Source of the DNA: Saccharum officinarum
Lineage: Eukaryota > Streptophyta > Magnoliopsida > Poales > Poaceae
Direction: 5' to 3'
NCBI GenBank assembly: GCA_020631735.1
Contig: CM036223.1
Coordinates: 10,144,191-10,208,190 of the forward strand
DNA length: 64,000 nt
Shown: piece by piece, positions 1-10,827 of the stretch
Position numbering within the stretch: the stretch's first letter is position 1
Layout: each line of letters begins with the position of its first letter
Made by a program: the position numbers and the translations under genes
The notes under the pieces: generated by a model
Seen by the model: only the letters and a program-made list of their open reading frames with translations
Told to the model about the DNA's origin: nothing
The model's database searches: none

Positions 1-1288
1 AACCAACTCTCGTAATATCTACTACACAAATATAAGCACCACATCCACCTTACCCCCACCTAAAAAAAGGCACCACATCCTCACGCATCCTCCACAAGTA
101 TATACACAACTCCTTCAGTGGTACTACTCCACTCCGGCTTCGGATGAAAATCAGTACGTATTGCAACATGGCACTCAAATCCACCGTGATTATCAGCAGG
201 CCACATCTATTCCCTGAACTCTACAACTACATATTTGAGTGGCAAATTCCACCGAACTCAAACTTAGCAAGGCCTGGCAGCGCTGCGTTTCACGGGAAAT
301 GGATGCGCGCTGGTGTAGATGGAAGAGAAGTGGGTGGAAATGAGAAGTGGTCACCATGAGGAGCTTGGCAATGGCGTCCTTGCCTAAGCGCGGCTGCGCG
401 AGGCGCTTCTCGACCGCCCCTCACGACTTGCTCCGGCGAGTCAGGCATCGTGGTTGGCGGCGGCGGCGGCGGCGGCGGACCGGAACTTGGAAATCCGTGA
501 AATCTAGAAAGAATGCTAAGCGGCGGCAGAACAGGTGTGGGAATGAATTGGAGAAAAGCAGTGTAGCAATTCGAAGAGCATATCTAAAACAATTTATATT
601 ATTAGATTAGATATAGTATTGAGAAGTGCAAAAACAGATTGTCTAATAGTACGATTTTGCTCTCCAAAATTGACTCTGTATTTAGCATTGTTGACTGATT
701 TTGACCCAAACCCGCTTCCCATCACGAGGGTGGGCGTACGGATGTTTGGTGCCGTCCACCCGTCCCGTCCTTGAGCGTGACGACAGCACCAGCGATGAGG
801 CTAATCGTCATTGGAGACTTTTTTTATGTCTCCAACGAAACACGATAGGAGGCGTTTCGGGAGACAAAAGAGAGCCTATAGGTGTTACTGTCACAGTCAT
901 TGAGGAGTACTGTACATCGATCGAGTCCTACCTGGCTACTTGTACCGGTGGGAAGGTGCCCCTCCGGAGCATGATACTCCGTGGCTCCGTGCGTAAAGAA
1001 AAAGGATAAAAATTCCACTTCAAAATACTCGCTTTCAAACGTGTGCCGTCGTTATTGGTCGGTAGTTTCAATTCCTTTTTCTCTCTCTAAAGTTAATCAA
1101 CATCTAAAATTATCATAAGCCAAACTATATTAACCTTGACCAGATGTATAAAAAAACAATACTTACAAGATTAAATTGGTATCACTAGATAAATCATAAA
1201 ATATAACCTAATTTGTATAGGGGCAGCATCTTGCTGCCGTGAGTGAATAATTGCCGCCAATACCCCCTCCCCCCTCCTCCTTGCACTA
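1..1288. other. No recognised gene; short GGC microsatellite
   Basis: No convincing gene was recognised here. A (GGC)n run lies at about 455-478. Sequence at 700-1010 is of mixed composition, with short open frames on both strands and no recognisable domain. The stretch 1020-1250 is AT-rich. Homology to the DUF6598-like gene begins close to 1289. Confidence 0.5.
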
Positions 1289-2100
1289 GGACGCAGTGAG
1301 CCGTGTCGATCAAGGACGAGGGCCACCCCGAGCGTCAGTGGGAAGGGGCTAGGGCTGGCATCCTCGACTTTGATCCCAAGCAGGGCAGCGTCTACTACTA
1401 ACGCCTACCACTTCGAGGACCTCGCCATGTCCGAACTCGTCGAGGAGTCGCGCCCATTGGTTCGATGAGGTTTACTGATAGAGTCTTCGACGAACACACT
1501 GGACCGGAGGTTTGTACGGCGGTGAATGTCTTGTTTGTCCAGGTGATCTCCTCAGATGTTGGCTTCCCGATCCAAGTCTATGGAATTGTCATCGCGCGAG
1601 ACATCACTGACTTCAAGCGCATCTATCTCTTCCGCCGTGACCGTGACCATTGCCAACTCATCAGCTCTAAGGATGAAGCGTTGATCTTGACTAGCCCTAA
1701 ACGAGGTCTTGCAATGTTGGATGGTAATTACGTCGAGACTGATATGAAGATCAAGCATGATGATCAAGGGCAGGACAGAGAACTCAGCAAAGGAGTCTTG
1801 AGCATCAAAGGCATAGTAGGACAGTCCTTGGAGAAATGCACAGTCAAAAAACTCTCTCTTCACACCAGGCTAAGCACCGTGGCGATGGTGTATGCGGTGG
1901 TGGTATCCGCGGTGGAGACAACTATCGCAATGGAAGTTGTAGAGGGTGAGTTCTGCGGAACAGTCACTGCCCACACCATCGGCGTCAAGAAGAGGATCAG
2001 TTGGTTATCATTATAAGGGTTGGTGGGTGGTAAACTGTAGTGTTTACACTTCCTCCAAAGTTCTCCATGGTCTACGTGCTAGTCCTAAGGTGGTGGTTGG
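1289..2100 (+). pseudogene. DUF6598-like gene, partial intron-less copy 1
   Basis: This is a broken copy of the gene at 13319-21001. Homology starts near 1289 (GHPE, then ILDFDPKQG) and passes a stop near 1400 and frame breaks. A long open frame follows at 1465-2016. It contains the segments VFDEHTGPEVCTAVNV, DFKRIYLFRRDRDHCQLI, LTSPKRGLAMLDGNYVET and GQDRELSKGVLSIKGIVG, which I associate with the grass-expanded DUF6598 family, whose function is unknown. Where copy 2 has a 101-bp intron (20356-20456), this copy runs directly from SSK to DEALIL. Near 1999 about 110 bp are missing relative to copy 2, and the frame ends early. No TATA box or intact start was found. It is a pseudogene; family assignment is by memory of conserved segments. 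Confidence 0.65.
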
Positions 2101-2884
2101 CGTGCCGCCGGAGGTGTCCCCTCCCTCGCCAGAGAGGAAGGAGACGGTGGAGGAACTGCCGGAGCTCCCCAGAGGGTTGCTCTGCTCTGGGCGACCAGAA
2201 CAGAGAAGGCGGTTCAGCGAATGGGTGTGTTGTGATCGAATGGATCTAGGATTCCCTTGCTAGGGCCGACCATGTCCCTTATATATAATGGGAAGGCTCG
2301 AGTACATGGCGGTTGTGGTTTCTAGCCTACGGTCTACGTGCACCGGAGTCCATGGAGGCCTTATAGCGGAGCGTCGTGGACCGTCAAGATGCCTTGGAGC
2401 CGAAGAAGCCTGGGCGTTGTCCGGCTATTCTGTCTTGACACACTGAGTGTCAGGCCTTGTCGGCTTGGACCATCCTCCCCTGAGTGAAACCTTATGGAGT
2501 CTTCCTAGCGATGAGGGAGGTCGGCTCTAGGGGCTAACGCGTGGGCCCGAAAGCCCTTCAACCCTCGGAGGCTGCTGGGAGGCTTTGTCTTCTTGTGTCA
2601 CGCCCCAGGCGTAATCCTGTCGGAGGAGTAGCTAGCAGGGGTGTGCCTCGGGAGCGTCGCCAGGGAGCCCCCAGACATTGGTAGCCCGGGTGCTTGTCTT
2701 CTTGCGCTCGGGCCTTGGCTGGCATCGGTAGCCGGGCAGGAGCCAAAGGCTGGGCGCAGCGATGCCATAGATCGGGTGCCCAGGGCTTGGGGCAGCCCCC
2801 GAGCCTTAGACGAAGGCGCCTTGGGGTCAGGCTCGGCCGGACCCCTTGGCCGGAGGGTGCGCGCGAATGTGCCCGATGGGCATA
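2101..2884. repeat. GC-rich LTR-like retrotransposon fragment
   Basis: This GC-rich stretch lacks a coherent frame and repeats phrases such as agcccccgag, cctcgg and ggccggaccccttggccgg. These are typical of LTRs of large grass Gypsy elements. It ends abruptly at about 2884, where the inverted duplication arm begins, so it may mark the breakpoint. No TSD or partner LTR is visible. The family call is an inference. Confidence 0.35.
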
Positions 2885-3486
2885 GCCTCAAAACTCTGAT
2901 TATTATGTTATCTGGGGTTGAACATAGGACTACCGAGTACAGAGCAGCTGTCTCCATGGCATTCAGGTTCTTTAGAGAAATTTTTTGTACTATTCAGCCA
3001 GTATAACTGATTAACTTCATATAGCAGTCATACACGAGGAAAACTCCAGTTGCAATAAGTCACAGTACACCTAGTTTCTCAGGTTAATCTCACACCAATT
3101 TGTAATATAGCTAAAACTGACTAAATTAATATCTTTATAAGTTCGTGTTACTCTGTAAATTCACGTTTGCTAATATGAAATTTGCTTACACTTTCAACGT
3201 GTTAATAAAAAGTTTGCATACACCCATGGTCTTTTTGGAAAGATTTTGTGACTTTTCTGCAATTTTAACTGTATATTACAGTTGCACAAGTAAAAAAAAA
3301 ACTCAGGTTGCAATAAAATGCAGCACCCCCAACTAGTCAGATTCATGTCATATCTTGATTTAATATAACTAAACCAACTAAATAGTCATCATTCTTCAAA
3401 AGTTCCAATAATCTTTCTTTAAAAGTTCCACAGCATGTTATTATAAATTTTACAGTTATTAATGTGTAATTAATTGATTATGTCTA

Positions 3487-3840
3487 TTGGATCATGGTGC
3501 AGACTGGAATTTATGTTGCAGTGCAACATGTGCCACCAGCAGGGAAGCATATGTCGCCCCAAAGCCTTGTGACTCCAGCAACAAGCTGTGCTGATTGGTG
3601 ATCACCCATATGCCTGTCCCTATGGGTGAAATTTGGGACGACGGTGGAGCTCCCATCACAAGGGGCGGCTCTGGAGCTCCAAGCACAAGGGTCGGCGACA
3701 GACCTCTGAGTGTGCGGCGCTCGAGTTGGGTCACGGTGACCGGAAACAAGAGACCGTGAAAAATAACGTTTCGTGAACCTGGCGGTGGCAGACATGTTAT
3801 TACAGTCCCAAAGCTAGTGGAAGCCACTCCAGATGAGATT
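3487..3840 (+). pseudogene. Gene G exon fragment (left-arm terminal copy)
   Basis: After an acceptor-like gtgcag, the sequence reads TGIYVAVQHVPPAGK and then reaches a stop. It matches the exon in the middle gene G copy (minus strand, about 38903-38790; TGTPVAVQHTPSAEK) and the block at 58870-59010. The upstream 2888-3486 matches intron-like sequence at 39150-39720 and 59040-59515. It is the truncated 3' part of one gene G copy, cut by the duplication boundary at 2884. The protein family is not recognised. Confidence 0.5.
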
Positions 3841-4361
3841 TGAAGTTGAAGATTTCTGTGTAAATTTGGCTTTTGTTGGCTTTCTAGCCTTGAAAAACTG
3901 GCTCTAGGAGCTGCCTGTTTGTTCCAACTTTGAGCTTTTGAAGACTATAAAGGCTCCTAGAAAGTCCAAACAAACAAGGCTCCTAGATGTTTGTAAGAAC
4001 GACTGATGTATCCCCTTAGACATATCCCCCCTCCCCCGACGTGATAAATGTACTGTGAATGTCAATGGCAAAAAGGGAATCTGCTAGTATATTTGAAAAC
4101 CCTCTCCACTATAAATACCTCTTGTTATGCAAAGTAACAAACATAAAATGTGTAATTATCTTAAGTGTCTCTCACCCAACACCTAACAAAATTGTCATAA
4201 GAACTATCTTTATTAAATGCGGTATTGCTTTGAAAACCTTAACGAAGGAAACACAACACATACAACACAAGAGTGCAATTGGAATGTAATTGGATTTGAG
4301 AAATATATTTTCTATGTTTAAGTTCCAAAATACTGTAATAATTAACGGCTCGGCTGACTGA

Positions 4362-4605
4362 GGGTGTCTTCAGTTGATGGAAAGTGGGTGAAAAGTTACT
4401 GTAGCATCTTTCGTTGTTATTTGGTAAAATTTGTCCAATCATGGACTAACTAGGCTCAAAAGATTCGTCTCGACATTTACAGACAAACTATGCAATTAGT
4501 TATTTTTTTTTACCTACATTTAATGCTTCATGCATGTGTTCAAAGATTCGATGTGATAGGTGAAAGAGAAAATATTTTGGGTTTGCATGTGAAGTAAACA
4601 CACCC
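4362..4605. mobile_element. MITE, GGCC-TTGTTTAG-type family, copy 1
   Basis: This 244-bp element has imperfect terminal inverted repeats (GGGTGTCTTCAGTT against GGGTGTGTTTACTT) and a 3-bp TSD, TGA (4359-4361 and 4606-4608). Its core includes ttactgtagca, aagattcgtctc and aagattcgatgtga, shared with five other copies in the window. The right arm has the empty site near 58047 with a single TGA on the complementary strand. The element therefore inserted after the inverted duplication arose, or was cleanly lost from the other arm. Confidence 0.9.
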
Positions 4606-6044
4606 TGAAGCACACTGCATATGCAACCATGCACACGGCAAACCCGGGCTGGATGGGATAAGGTTGGCGGCGCAGGGGCGAGTTGCCTTTTTGTGTTCGT
4701 GGGATGTCCTCTGAATGTCCTCTGAGATCGTGTGAGATCCCATGTCTTCATTTGAGATGGCGGGTGTTGCTAGTTGTTGCGCTCCTTCATCTCAAGACAC
4801 ATACACACGCGTGTTATATCGTATCCATTCCCAGATTCCCTGAGTCTTTCCGTGTGATGACATCAGGCTATGTAAGCAAATCATCAGTGGCGAATTCGTG
4901 TGCGCCAGCTAGGCCGTCATGTCATGGACTTCCAGAGTACACGAAATCGACTGGTGTTCGCTTGAGATCACTGGTTTAGCCATGCATTTGCACTTTTCAT
5001 TCTCAAGATGTGCTGTGTTTTCCATTGAAATCGCTTTTCCAGCGCCGTGTCCGTGTGCGTTTTCGAGCGCCGCGGCCAAACTACGCCCAAATTGTTTTAG
5101 TACAAAATCCTCCACACTCACATGTGTCTACTTCACGCTACCAACAAAAGACAAGTCATTTCTGAATCACACTTATCCGAGCAGCGACGAGCATCAACAA
5201 TTCTATACACTCGTCAACACAGCAGACCGAAAAAAATACTAAATGATGCCCCATGCTTTTACAACTATTAGATTAGAGTAAATTTCACCGTCCATCCTCA
5301 AAATTGTGTGGAGGCCGATGTTGTCTAGATCCTCAAAGTCCAAAAATATATTTTGGGGTCTTTAAAGTTGTAAACTAGTCCCAACGATTGCCTGCCCGCC
5401 TGCTATCCTATAACCTACATGTCATGCTATTCAGCGTTTACATGGAACTGACAAATGGGACCCACATTTAGACCCACCTCCCCTTTCCCTTTGTTTGGTT
5501 GACTTTCTGTTTTTCTTTTTGTTGGAAGCAAAAGTATTTTCCAAAAGCTCAGCTAAACACAGCTTCAGTCATATGAGTGCAGTGCAGTTTTCGTTCTCAA
5601 GACACATGCATGCATATACCGGTGTGTTGTGTTTTCCACTGAGATCGCTTGAGTTGCGGCGACATGCCCCGTGTTTCAGTGACATCTCTTGAGTAGCCTG
5701 ATGACATCTGGCTACGTAAGCAACAAATCAGTGGCGAATTCCGTGTGAGATCAGGCTACGTGGAAATCGACTGATATACGCTGTCTTCGCTTGAGCTCAG
5801 TGGTTTAGCCATGCATGCATGCACTTTTCATTCTCGACGAAGACACATGCACTCGGCTCTCGAGATCGACCGGTGTGCACTGTTTTCCCTTGAGATCGCT
5901 TGAGATGCTCCGTGTTCCAGTGACATGGCCGGTATCGGCCGCTCATGACGTACCTGTGTTTTCCCTTGATGCACTGAGTTTCCGTGAGATCTCTCACAGT
6001 GGTGCGACCGCCTGCTAGCTGCTGCCGATTGCCGATGCATGGCC

Positions 6045-6052
6045 TATAAATA
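6045..6052 (+). promoter_or_regulatory. TATA box of MCA-like gene 1
   Basis: TATAAATA lies 277 bp upstream of the start codon at 6329. Between them is a leader that probably holds a 5'-UTR intron: a pyrimidine-rich tract ending in ttcaattcag lies just before 6264. The same TATA and leader occur in inverted orientation at 52360-52622. The upstream 5560-6040 contains degenerate repeats of a gagatcgcttgag / gtgttccagtgacatg motif. Confidence 0.75.
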
Positions 6053-6328
6053 TATATGCACGGTGTAACAACCGGAACACACGAACTCGATCGAGCAGTG
6101 TGTAGTAACAACACAGCCAACAACAGCTCCATATAGTTTGGTCTGTGCATGCGTTTGTTTTTGTTCAGAGCTAGCTAATTGAGCTATGTGATGCCTTCTT
6201 CTTTCTTGCATGCATCGACCTTACCCTAGCTTCTCTCTTCTTGTGATCTCTGTTTCAATTCAGGGACGACGACGGATCATCAGATAGAGGTAGCGCAGCT
6301 AGCCTGCACCAAAGCCGAAGGAGTGATC

Positions 6329-6763
6329 ATGGCCGTGTGGGAGACCGTGGTAGCTGACGTGGCGTCGGTTCTGCAGATCTTGGGCGTCGACGTGGTGATG
6401 GTGCTGCTCCTCGTCGCCGGCGTGCTCTGTCTGCGCTCCTGCAAGCTCGAGTGTGCCGCGCTCAAGCAACGCGCGTCGGAGTTTGAGGCCCTCGCTCGCT
6501 TGCCTACTGGGCCTCGTGCTCAGGAGGTCATGAGGGCGGCCGGCCTGTGGCAGGAGGCCATACTGGCAGTCCAGGCCGCAAACCACCTCGTGGAGGCATA
6601 CAACAACAGCTCCATCTTCGACGTCGTCTGCAACAGCAGGCGCATGGAGAGGGAGATGAACCAGATGCGCCGCCGCGTCAGCAACTGCTACAAGCTCGCC
6701 GTCGGCATACACGCCGGCGTCGCCGTCAGCTCCATCATCGGCCATGCAGGCCAAGCACGGTAG
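6329..6763 (+). CDS. Small MCA1-like N-terminal helical domain protein, copy 1
   Basis: An intact 144-residue frame starts at MAVWETVVADVASVLQILG; the in-frame GTG two codons upstream is not needed. It reads as an all-helical protein. There is a hydrophobic helix at residues 10-40, a central LKQRASEFEALARLPTGPRA segment (about 50-70), a helix with AILAVQAANHLVEAYNN (about 80-97), and a basic C-terminal helix with SRRMEREMNQMRRRVSNCYK (about 105-124). This layout resembles the N-terminal domain of plant MCA1/CNR13-type proteins and HeLo-like domains of some kinases. Here it stands alone, with no kinase or Cys-rich PLAC8 part. The assignment is inference from pattern. A poly(A) signal aataaa lies at 6870-6875. 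Its paralogue is at 51923-52360. Conservation of both frames argues that they are expressed. Confidence 0.7.
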   Translation: MAVWETVVADVASVLQILGVDVVMVLLLVAGVLCLRSCKLECAALKQRASEFEALARLPTGPRAQEVMRAAGLWQEAILAVQAANHLVEAYNNSSIFDVVCNSRRMEREMNQMRRRVSNCYKLAVGIHAGVAVSSIIGHAGQAR

Positions 6764-7399
6764 ACGTGCGGAAAATCATCATGTGTGCAATTACTAAGAA
6801 TGTGCTGTACTCTTTGTTTCCCCTCGTAGGGGGAGGTAGGGTTTTTTTTAATGAGGCAAGCACATTTGTAATAAACAAAACACATGATGAATAATAAAGT
6901 TTCTCTTTTTTTCTCCCCCTAAAAAAACTATCGCTACATCGCAAATGGTTCGTATAAAATGAACAAAGAAAAAACGTTTGATGTTTGGAAATGGTGCCAC
7001 GATGAGTCCAACCTTGGGCTGTGAAGTGTGAACTGTAAAGCCCACGGCGTATTCTCTCAGGGCTCCGGCCCAGAAAACCACGACCCACCAGGTCCGGCAG
7101 CATCCTCCCTCGCCGCCGCCTCTGGTCTCTCCGTCCACAGTCGGTCAACGGTGTTCTCGTGTAGCAAGGTTCTCATCTTCCTCAGTTTCCTCTCACGCGG
7201 TGAGCTTCTCAGATCTTGGCAACAGAAGAAGTGAGGAGATCGATGATGGCGTCTCGTGGAAGGGAGGATCGCCGGAGACTGTGTAGGAGCTGCACAAAGG
7301 TGACTTGACGAAGGGAAGATTAATTGTGAGCGACGGCGAAGGGGCAAGACAACTGGCTTCTTTCCCTCACTCTATGACGGAAGGTATGCAACCAAAATC

Positions 7400-9150
7400 C
7401 TCTTCTGTATAAGCTCAGATAATCTCGTGGTAGGGGTGGATTGGTTTTTGTTCGTCGTTGACCCTGCTGTTACGCGTGGGTTTTGTGCAAATTTCGTGGA
7501 TCCGGTTAGCAGTCCTTTTAACAGAATCGATCATTCGGCCGTTGCATGATGTGTTCATGTGCACACATGTATGTCATCAAGCTAGCCTTTTTCTAGGAGT
7601 TCCAAATGCAGCTTCGCTTTGATCTAACACTGTCTCCCACGGAATTTTGGGGTTCGGCGGTTGTTGATGTGAATCTGAAAACTCCCAAATTTCTGATAGA
7701 TGCTTCTAGTTTAGATCGAAGGAGAAGATGATTCTTCATCTTTAGGAAATTACTTGTTAGTCAGGTGTAGGTGCGAATGCTTGTTTTAATGAACCGAGGA
7801 TGGAAAGCATGTTAAGGTCTATGTGATTTTGTTATTTCTGGTTTTAATATTCTGTATAGGTTCATTCCAAGAACGTACAGCCACACTGTATTCTGTATAG
7901 GTCCTTTTGTTTTTGGGCTTCCATGGTTTAGTTTGACAGATTGTGTAGTCATGACTAGAACTGTACTAGCAATTAAAGTGCCACATCATCGTGCAACTCC
8001 CAATTTGTGCATTATTATTCCTAGTGTTCCTTTTGTTCATGCTCAGATCGTTTCAGTTGCAAATTGACATCGGTGATCTTATCCATGACACATGTGCTTG
8101 TTTTATGTGTTTCCAAATTTTAATGCAATGTTTGTTTTGCTGAATCTGTAGTCTACGAACATGAGCTTTGGCGGTTATCGCCCGACACGAAAAGTTATTT
8201 ATTTGGTGGTTAGAACATTTCCTTGTCCGTGTGACAAGTTTTCCTTAGCAGCCTAGGAAATGATCCTTGGGTGGCTAAAACCACCAAGGAAATGTATTTA
8301 TCTTGCCTATTCTCGACAGACTTTGCTTGATGGTTTCCTGCCATTAGCTATTCCCTTAGCGGTTTTGGTGGTTGCCTTGGTGTTTTACAGCCCACAAGGT
8401 AATTCGGTTTCCTGGTAGTGCGTCCATTCCAATTGAAGCATGTGAGTTGGAGTAGCTGAGCTCATTAATGAGTAACAATGCTCTAGGATTTAGAAAATAG
8501 CCATTACCTTTGAGGTTTACGAGCCCCCAAGAAAAGTTAATTACTTGGCAGTTGTAACATTTCTTTATCCGTATGACAAAAGTAGATGTGGCCCTATTTA
8601 CTTCTCTTCTGTAGCTCAAATAGTCTGGTAATAGAGGTGGATTGATTTTTGTTTATCTTTTATCCTGTGGTTATGTGTTGGTTTTGTGCAAATTTCATGG
8701 ACCTGGTTAGCAGTCCTTTTAACAGAATCGATTGGTTGGGGGTGGTATGATGTGTTCATGTGCACACATGTATGTAATTTACTAGGTTGATGTTGTCTAT
8801 ATTATGGTTTTATCAACTCCAGATGCTGCTTTGCTTTGAACAAGCACTGCCTCCCATGAACTCTTTAGGGTTGATATTAATCTGAAAGCTCTCGAGTCTC
8901 TGATAGATACATATGCCTTAGATCAAAAAAGAAAATGATTCTTGAATCTTTATCTTTTAGGAGATTAGTCAGGTCTGGGTGCTAATGTCTATTTTAATAC
9001 ATCTTTCTGGTGACGGAAAATGTTAATGTTTATGTGATTTTGTTATTTTGGAAACCAAGGTTATGCAAGTCATTATATGCCATTGCCCTAGTTTCCTTTT
9101 ATCAACTTTAGAGCATCACAAGAAGTCCATTGTATGTGCTAGTGCCTACT
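7400..9150 (+). repeat. Tandem duplication inside gene G intron
   Basis: Sequence 7400-8080 is repeated with moderate divergence at about 8605-9060. Anchors are gcagtccttttaacagaatcgat (7512 and 8712), tgatgtgttcatgtgcacacatgtatgt (7548 and 8747), and the ctgatagatgc / gatgattctt block (7695 and 8900). The unit is about 1.2 kb. Further copies in the opposite orientation occur at 50560-51300 and 60480-60900. Confidence 0.75.
8170..8420. mobile_element. CACTA-like non-autonomous element remnant
   Basis: The sequence ends in tttcctggtagtg at 8420, the reverse complement of a CACTACCAGGAAA end. Inside it repeats accaaggaaat and ggaaatg motifs. The right arm has the matching CACTACCAGGAAAC end at 47885. 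The other terminus and the TSD could not be fixed in this copy, so its extent is approximate. Confidence 0.3.
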
Positions 9151-9922
9151 GTAACATAAGAGCTGCAGTTTTTTTTTCTTTTGTCGTAAAGAACCCCATC
9201 AGTTTAGCAGGTATAAATAGGTTTAAATAAGTTATTATTTCATTATAATGGAATTTTGTTCCAGAACCAACAAAGCTGACATGTTTTTGCCAGGAAGAAA
9301 AAGGTCATACCATAATCCTTCATGAACTTCTTGAGACACCGGATGTGCAATTGGTACTGCCTGCATCCATCGAGCCCCATTCAGATTAATGAGTCCTTAC
9401 CTATGAGCACGTGCACAAGCCCATTCGTTGAGACTGAAGTAAACATAGCCCATTCATTTACATAATTACAGTATAATAGTAAATAGTTTGTTGAAAAAAA
9501 AACTAATTACTTATTCATTGAGACTGAAGTCTGAAGTATTGAAGCAAGCTGCAAAATCATATGACAATAAATGAAGATTTTACCAAGTATATATACACCT
9601 TATGCTCAAGCTCTTGTAGGCGTTCAGAAGTTTTCAAGTTAATTTAATAATTCAGGCAATGCCATTTTGTTCAGATCATTGGCTGCAACAACGACACAAA
9701 GTGAAAGGGGCAAGTAGGACTTACTAATAACTGGGAGGATGTCCATCCGGAGGCCTGGAAGCTCCAGGAGGCTGAAGCCATCCATGCTGGGTAGGCGTAT
9801 GAACTTTGCTGGTCAAAAGGTCAAACTGGACCTTCTTGTGCAGTTGTACCTCAACAGCTTCAGGTCTCAGGCTGCCTGCCCAGTTGTTGTCACTGCAAAA
9901 TCGCAAATCCAAACAAATTAGT

Positions 9923-10827
9923 GGAGTAAAGTGCACTAGCGGTCCCTAAACTTGCGCGGTTGTGTCATCCCGGTCCCTAAACTCGCAAATCGACTATTTA
10001 GGTCCTCAAACTTGTTCATCTGTGTCATCTCGGTCCCTAAACTTATGCGGTTGTGTCATCCCGGTCCCTAAACTTGCAAATTTTTAAAAAAATTAAAAAT
10101 TTAAAAATTTAAAATTAAATTTTGGGATAATAAACGACTTCAAATAAAAAACTTTTCAACTAAAAAGTTGTAGATAATATTGAGAACTATAACTTTCATA
10201 TAGACCATTTCAATATCCAAGATTATTTGATAATTTTGAATTTTAAATTTTAAAATCTGTAAACTTACAATTAAATTTTAGGATAATAAACGACTTCAAA
10301 TAAAAAACTTTTCAACTAAAAAGTTGTAGATAATATCGAGAACTATAACTTTTATATAGACCATATCAATATCCAAGATTGTTTGATAATTTGAAATTTA
10401 AAATTTCAAAATCTATAAACATACAACAATATTTTGGGACTCTAAACAGTTTTAATTCAAAAACTTTTCAGCTACAAAGTTGTAGATCGCGTCAAGGGCT
10501 ACAATTTTGATATAAAGTTTGTCCTCATTTGAGTTCATATGAAAAAGTTATGAATTATTGTTTGATATCAAGTTTTTAAATCGCTCAGTTTGGACCCAGA
10601 TGAGATCCAAAACCAAGTTTAGGGACCGGGATGATACAACTGAACAAGTTTGAGGATCTAAACGGTCGATTTGCAAGTTTAGGGACCGGGATGACACAGC
10701 CGAATAAGTTTAGGGACCGAGATGACACAGATGAACAAGTTTAAGGACCTAAATGGTCGATTTGCAAGTTTAGGGACCGGGATGACACAACCACGTAAGT
10801 TTAGGAACTGCTAGTGCACTTTACTCC
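9923..10827. mobile_element. Foldback-type DNA transposon, 905 bp
   Basis: The ends are perfect inverted repeats (GGAGTAAAGTGCACTAG) flanked by an 8-bp TSD, AAATTAGT (9915-9922 and 10828-10835). Each terminus contains several copies of a ggtccctaaacttg unit with phrases like gtgtcatcccg, making long stem-forming arms of about 160-200 bp. The AT-rich centre consists of three diverged repeats of about 150 bp (starting near 10108, 10262 and 10427), each with acttttcaactaaaaagttgtagat. There is no coding capacity. The 8-bp TSD fits hAT; the superfamily is not certain. Confidence 0.85.

Larger units (their letters stand above)
2888..8480 (+). repeat. Left arm of large inverted duplication
   Basis: The reverse complement of this arm matches 47822-59515 in the same order. 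It runs from a gene G 3' part (2888-3840), through an intergenic stretch (3840-4700), a promoter region (4700-6040) and the MCA-like gene (6329-6763), to the gene G 5' exon and intron (7040-8480). Clear anchors are the accaccttgtga-type A-exon block (3500-3600 against 58920-59010), the two MCA-like genes, and the TATA region (6045 against 52620). The arm is half the length of its partner because the partner carries a solo LTR, a CACTA element, a hAT element and an extra 1.07-kb segment. This arm has one private MITE (4362-4605). Confidence 0.85.
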
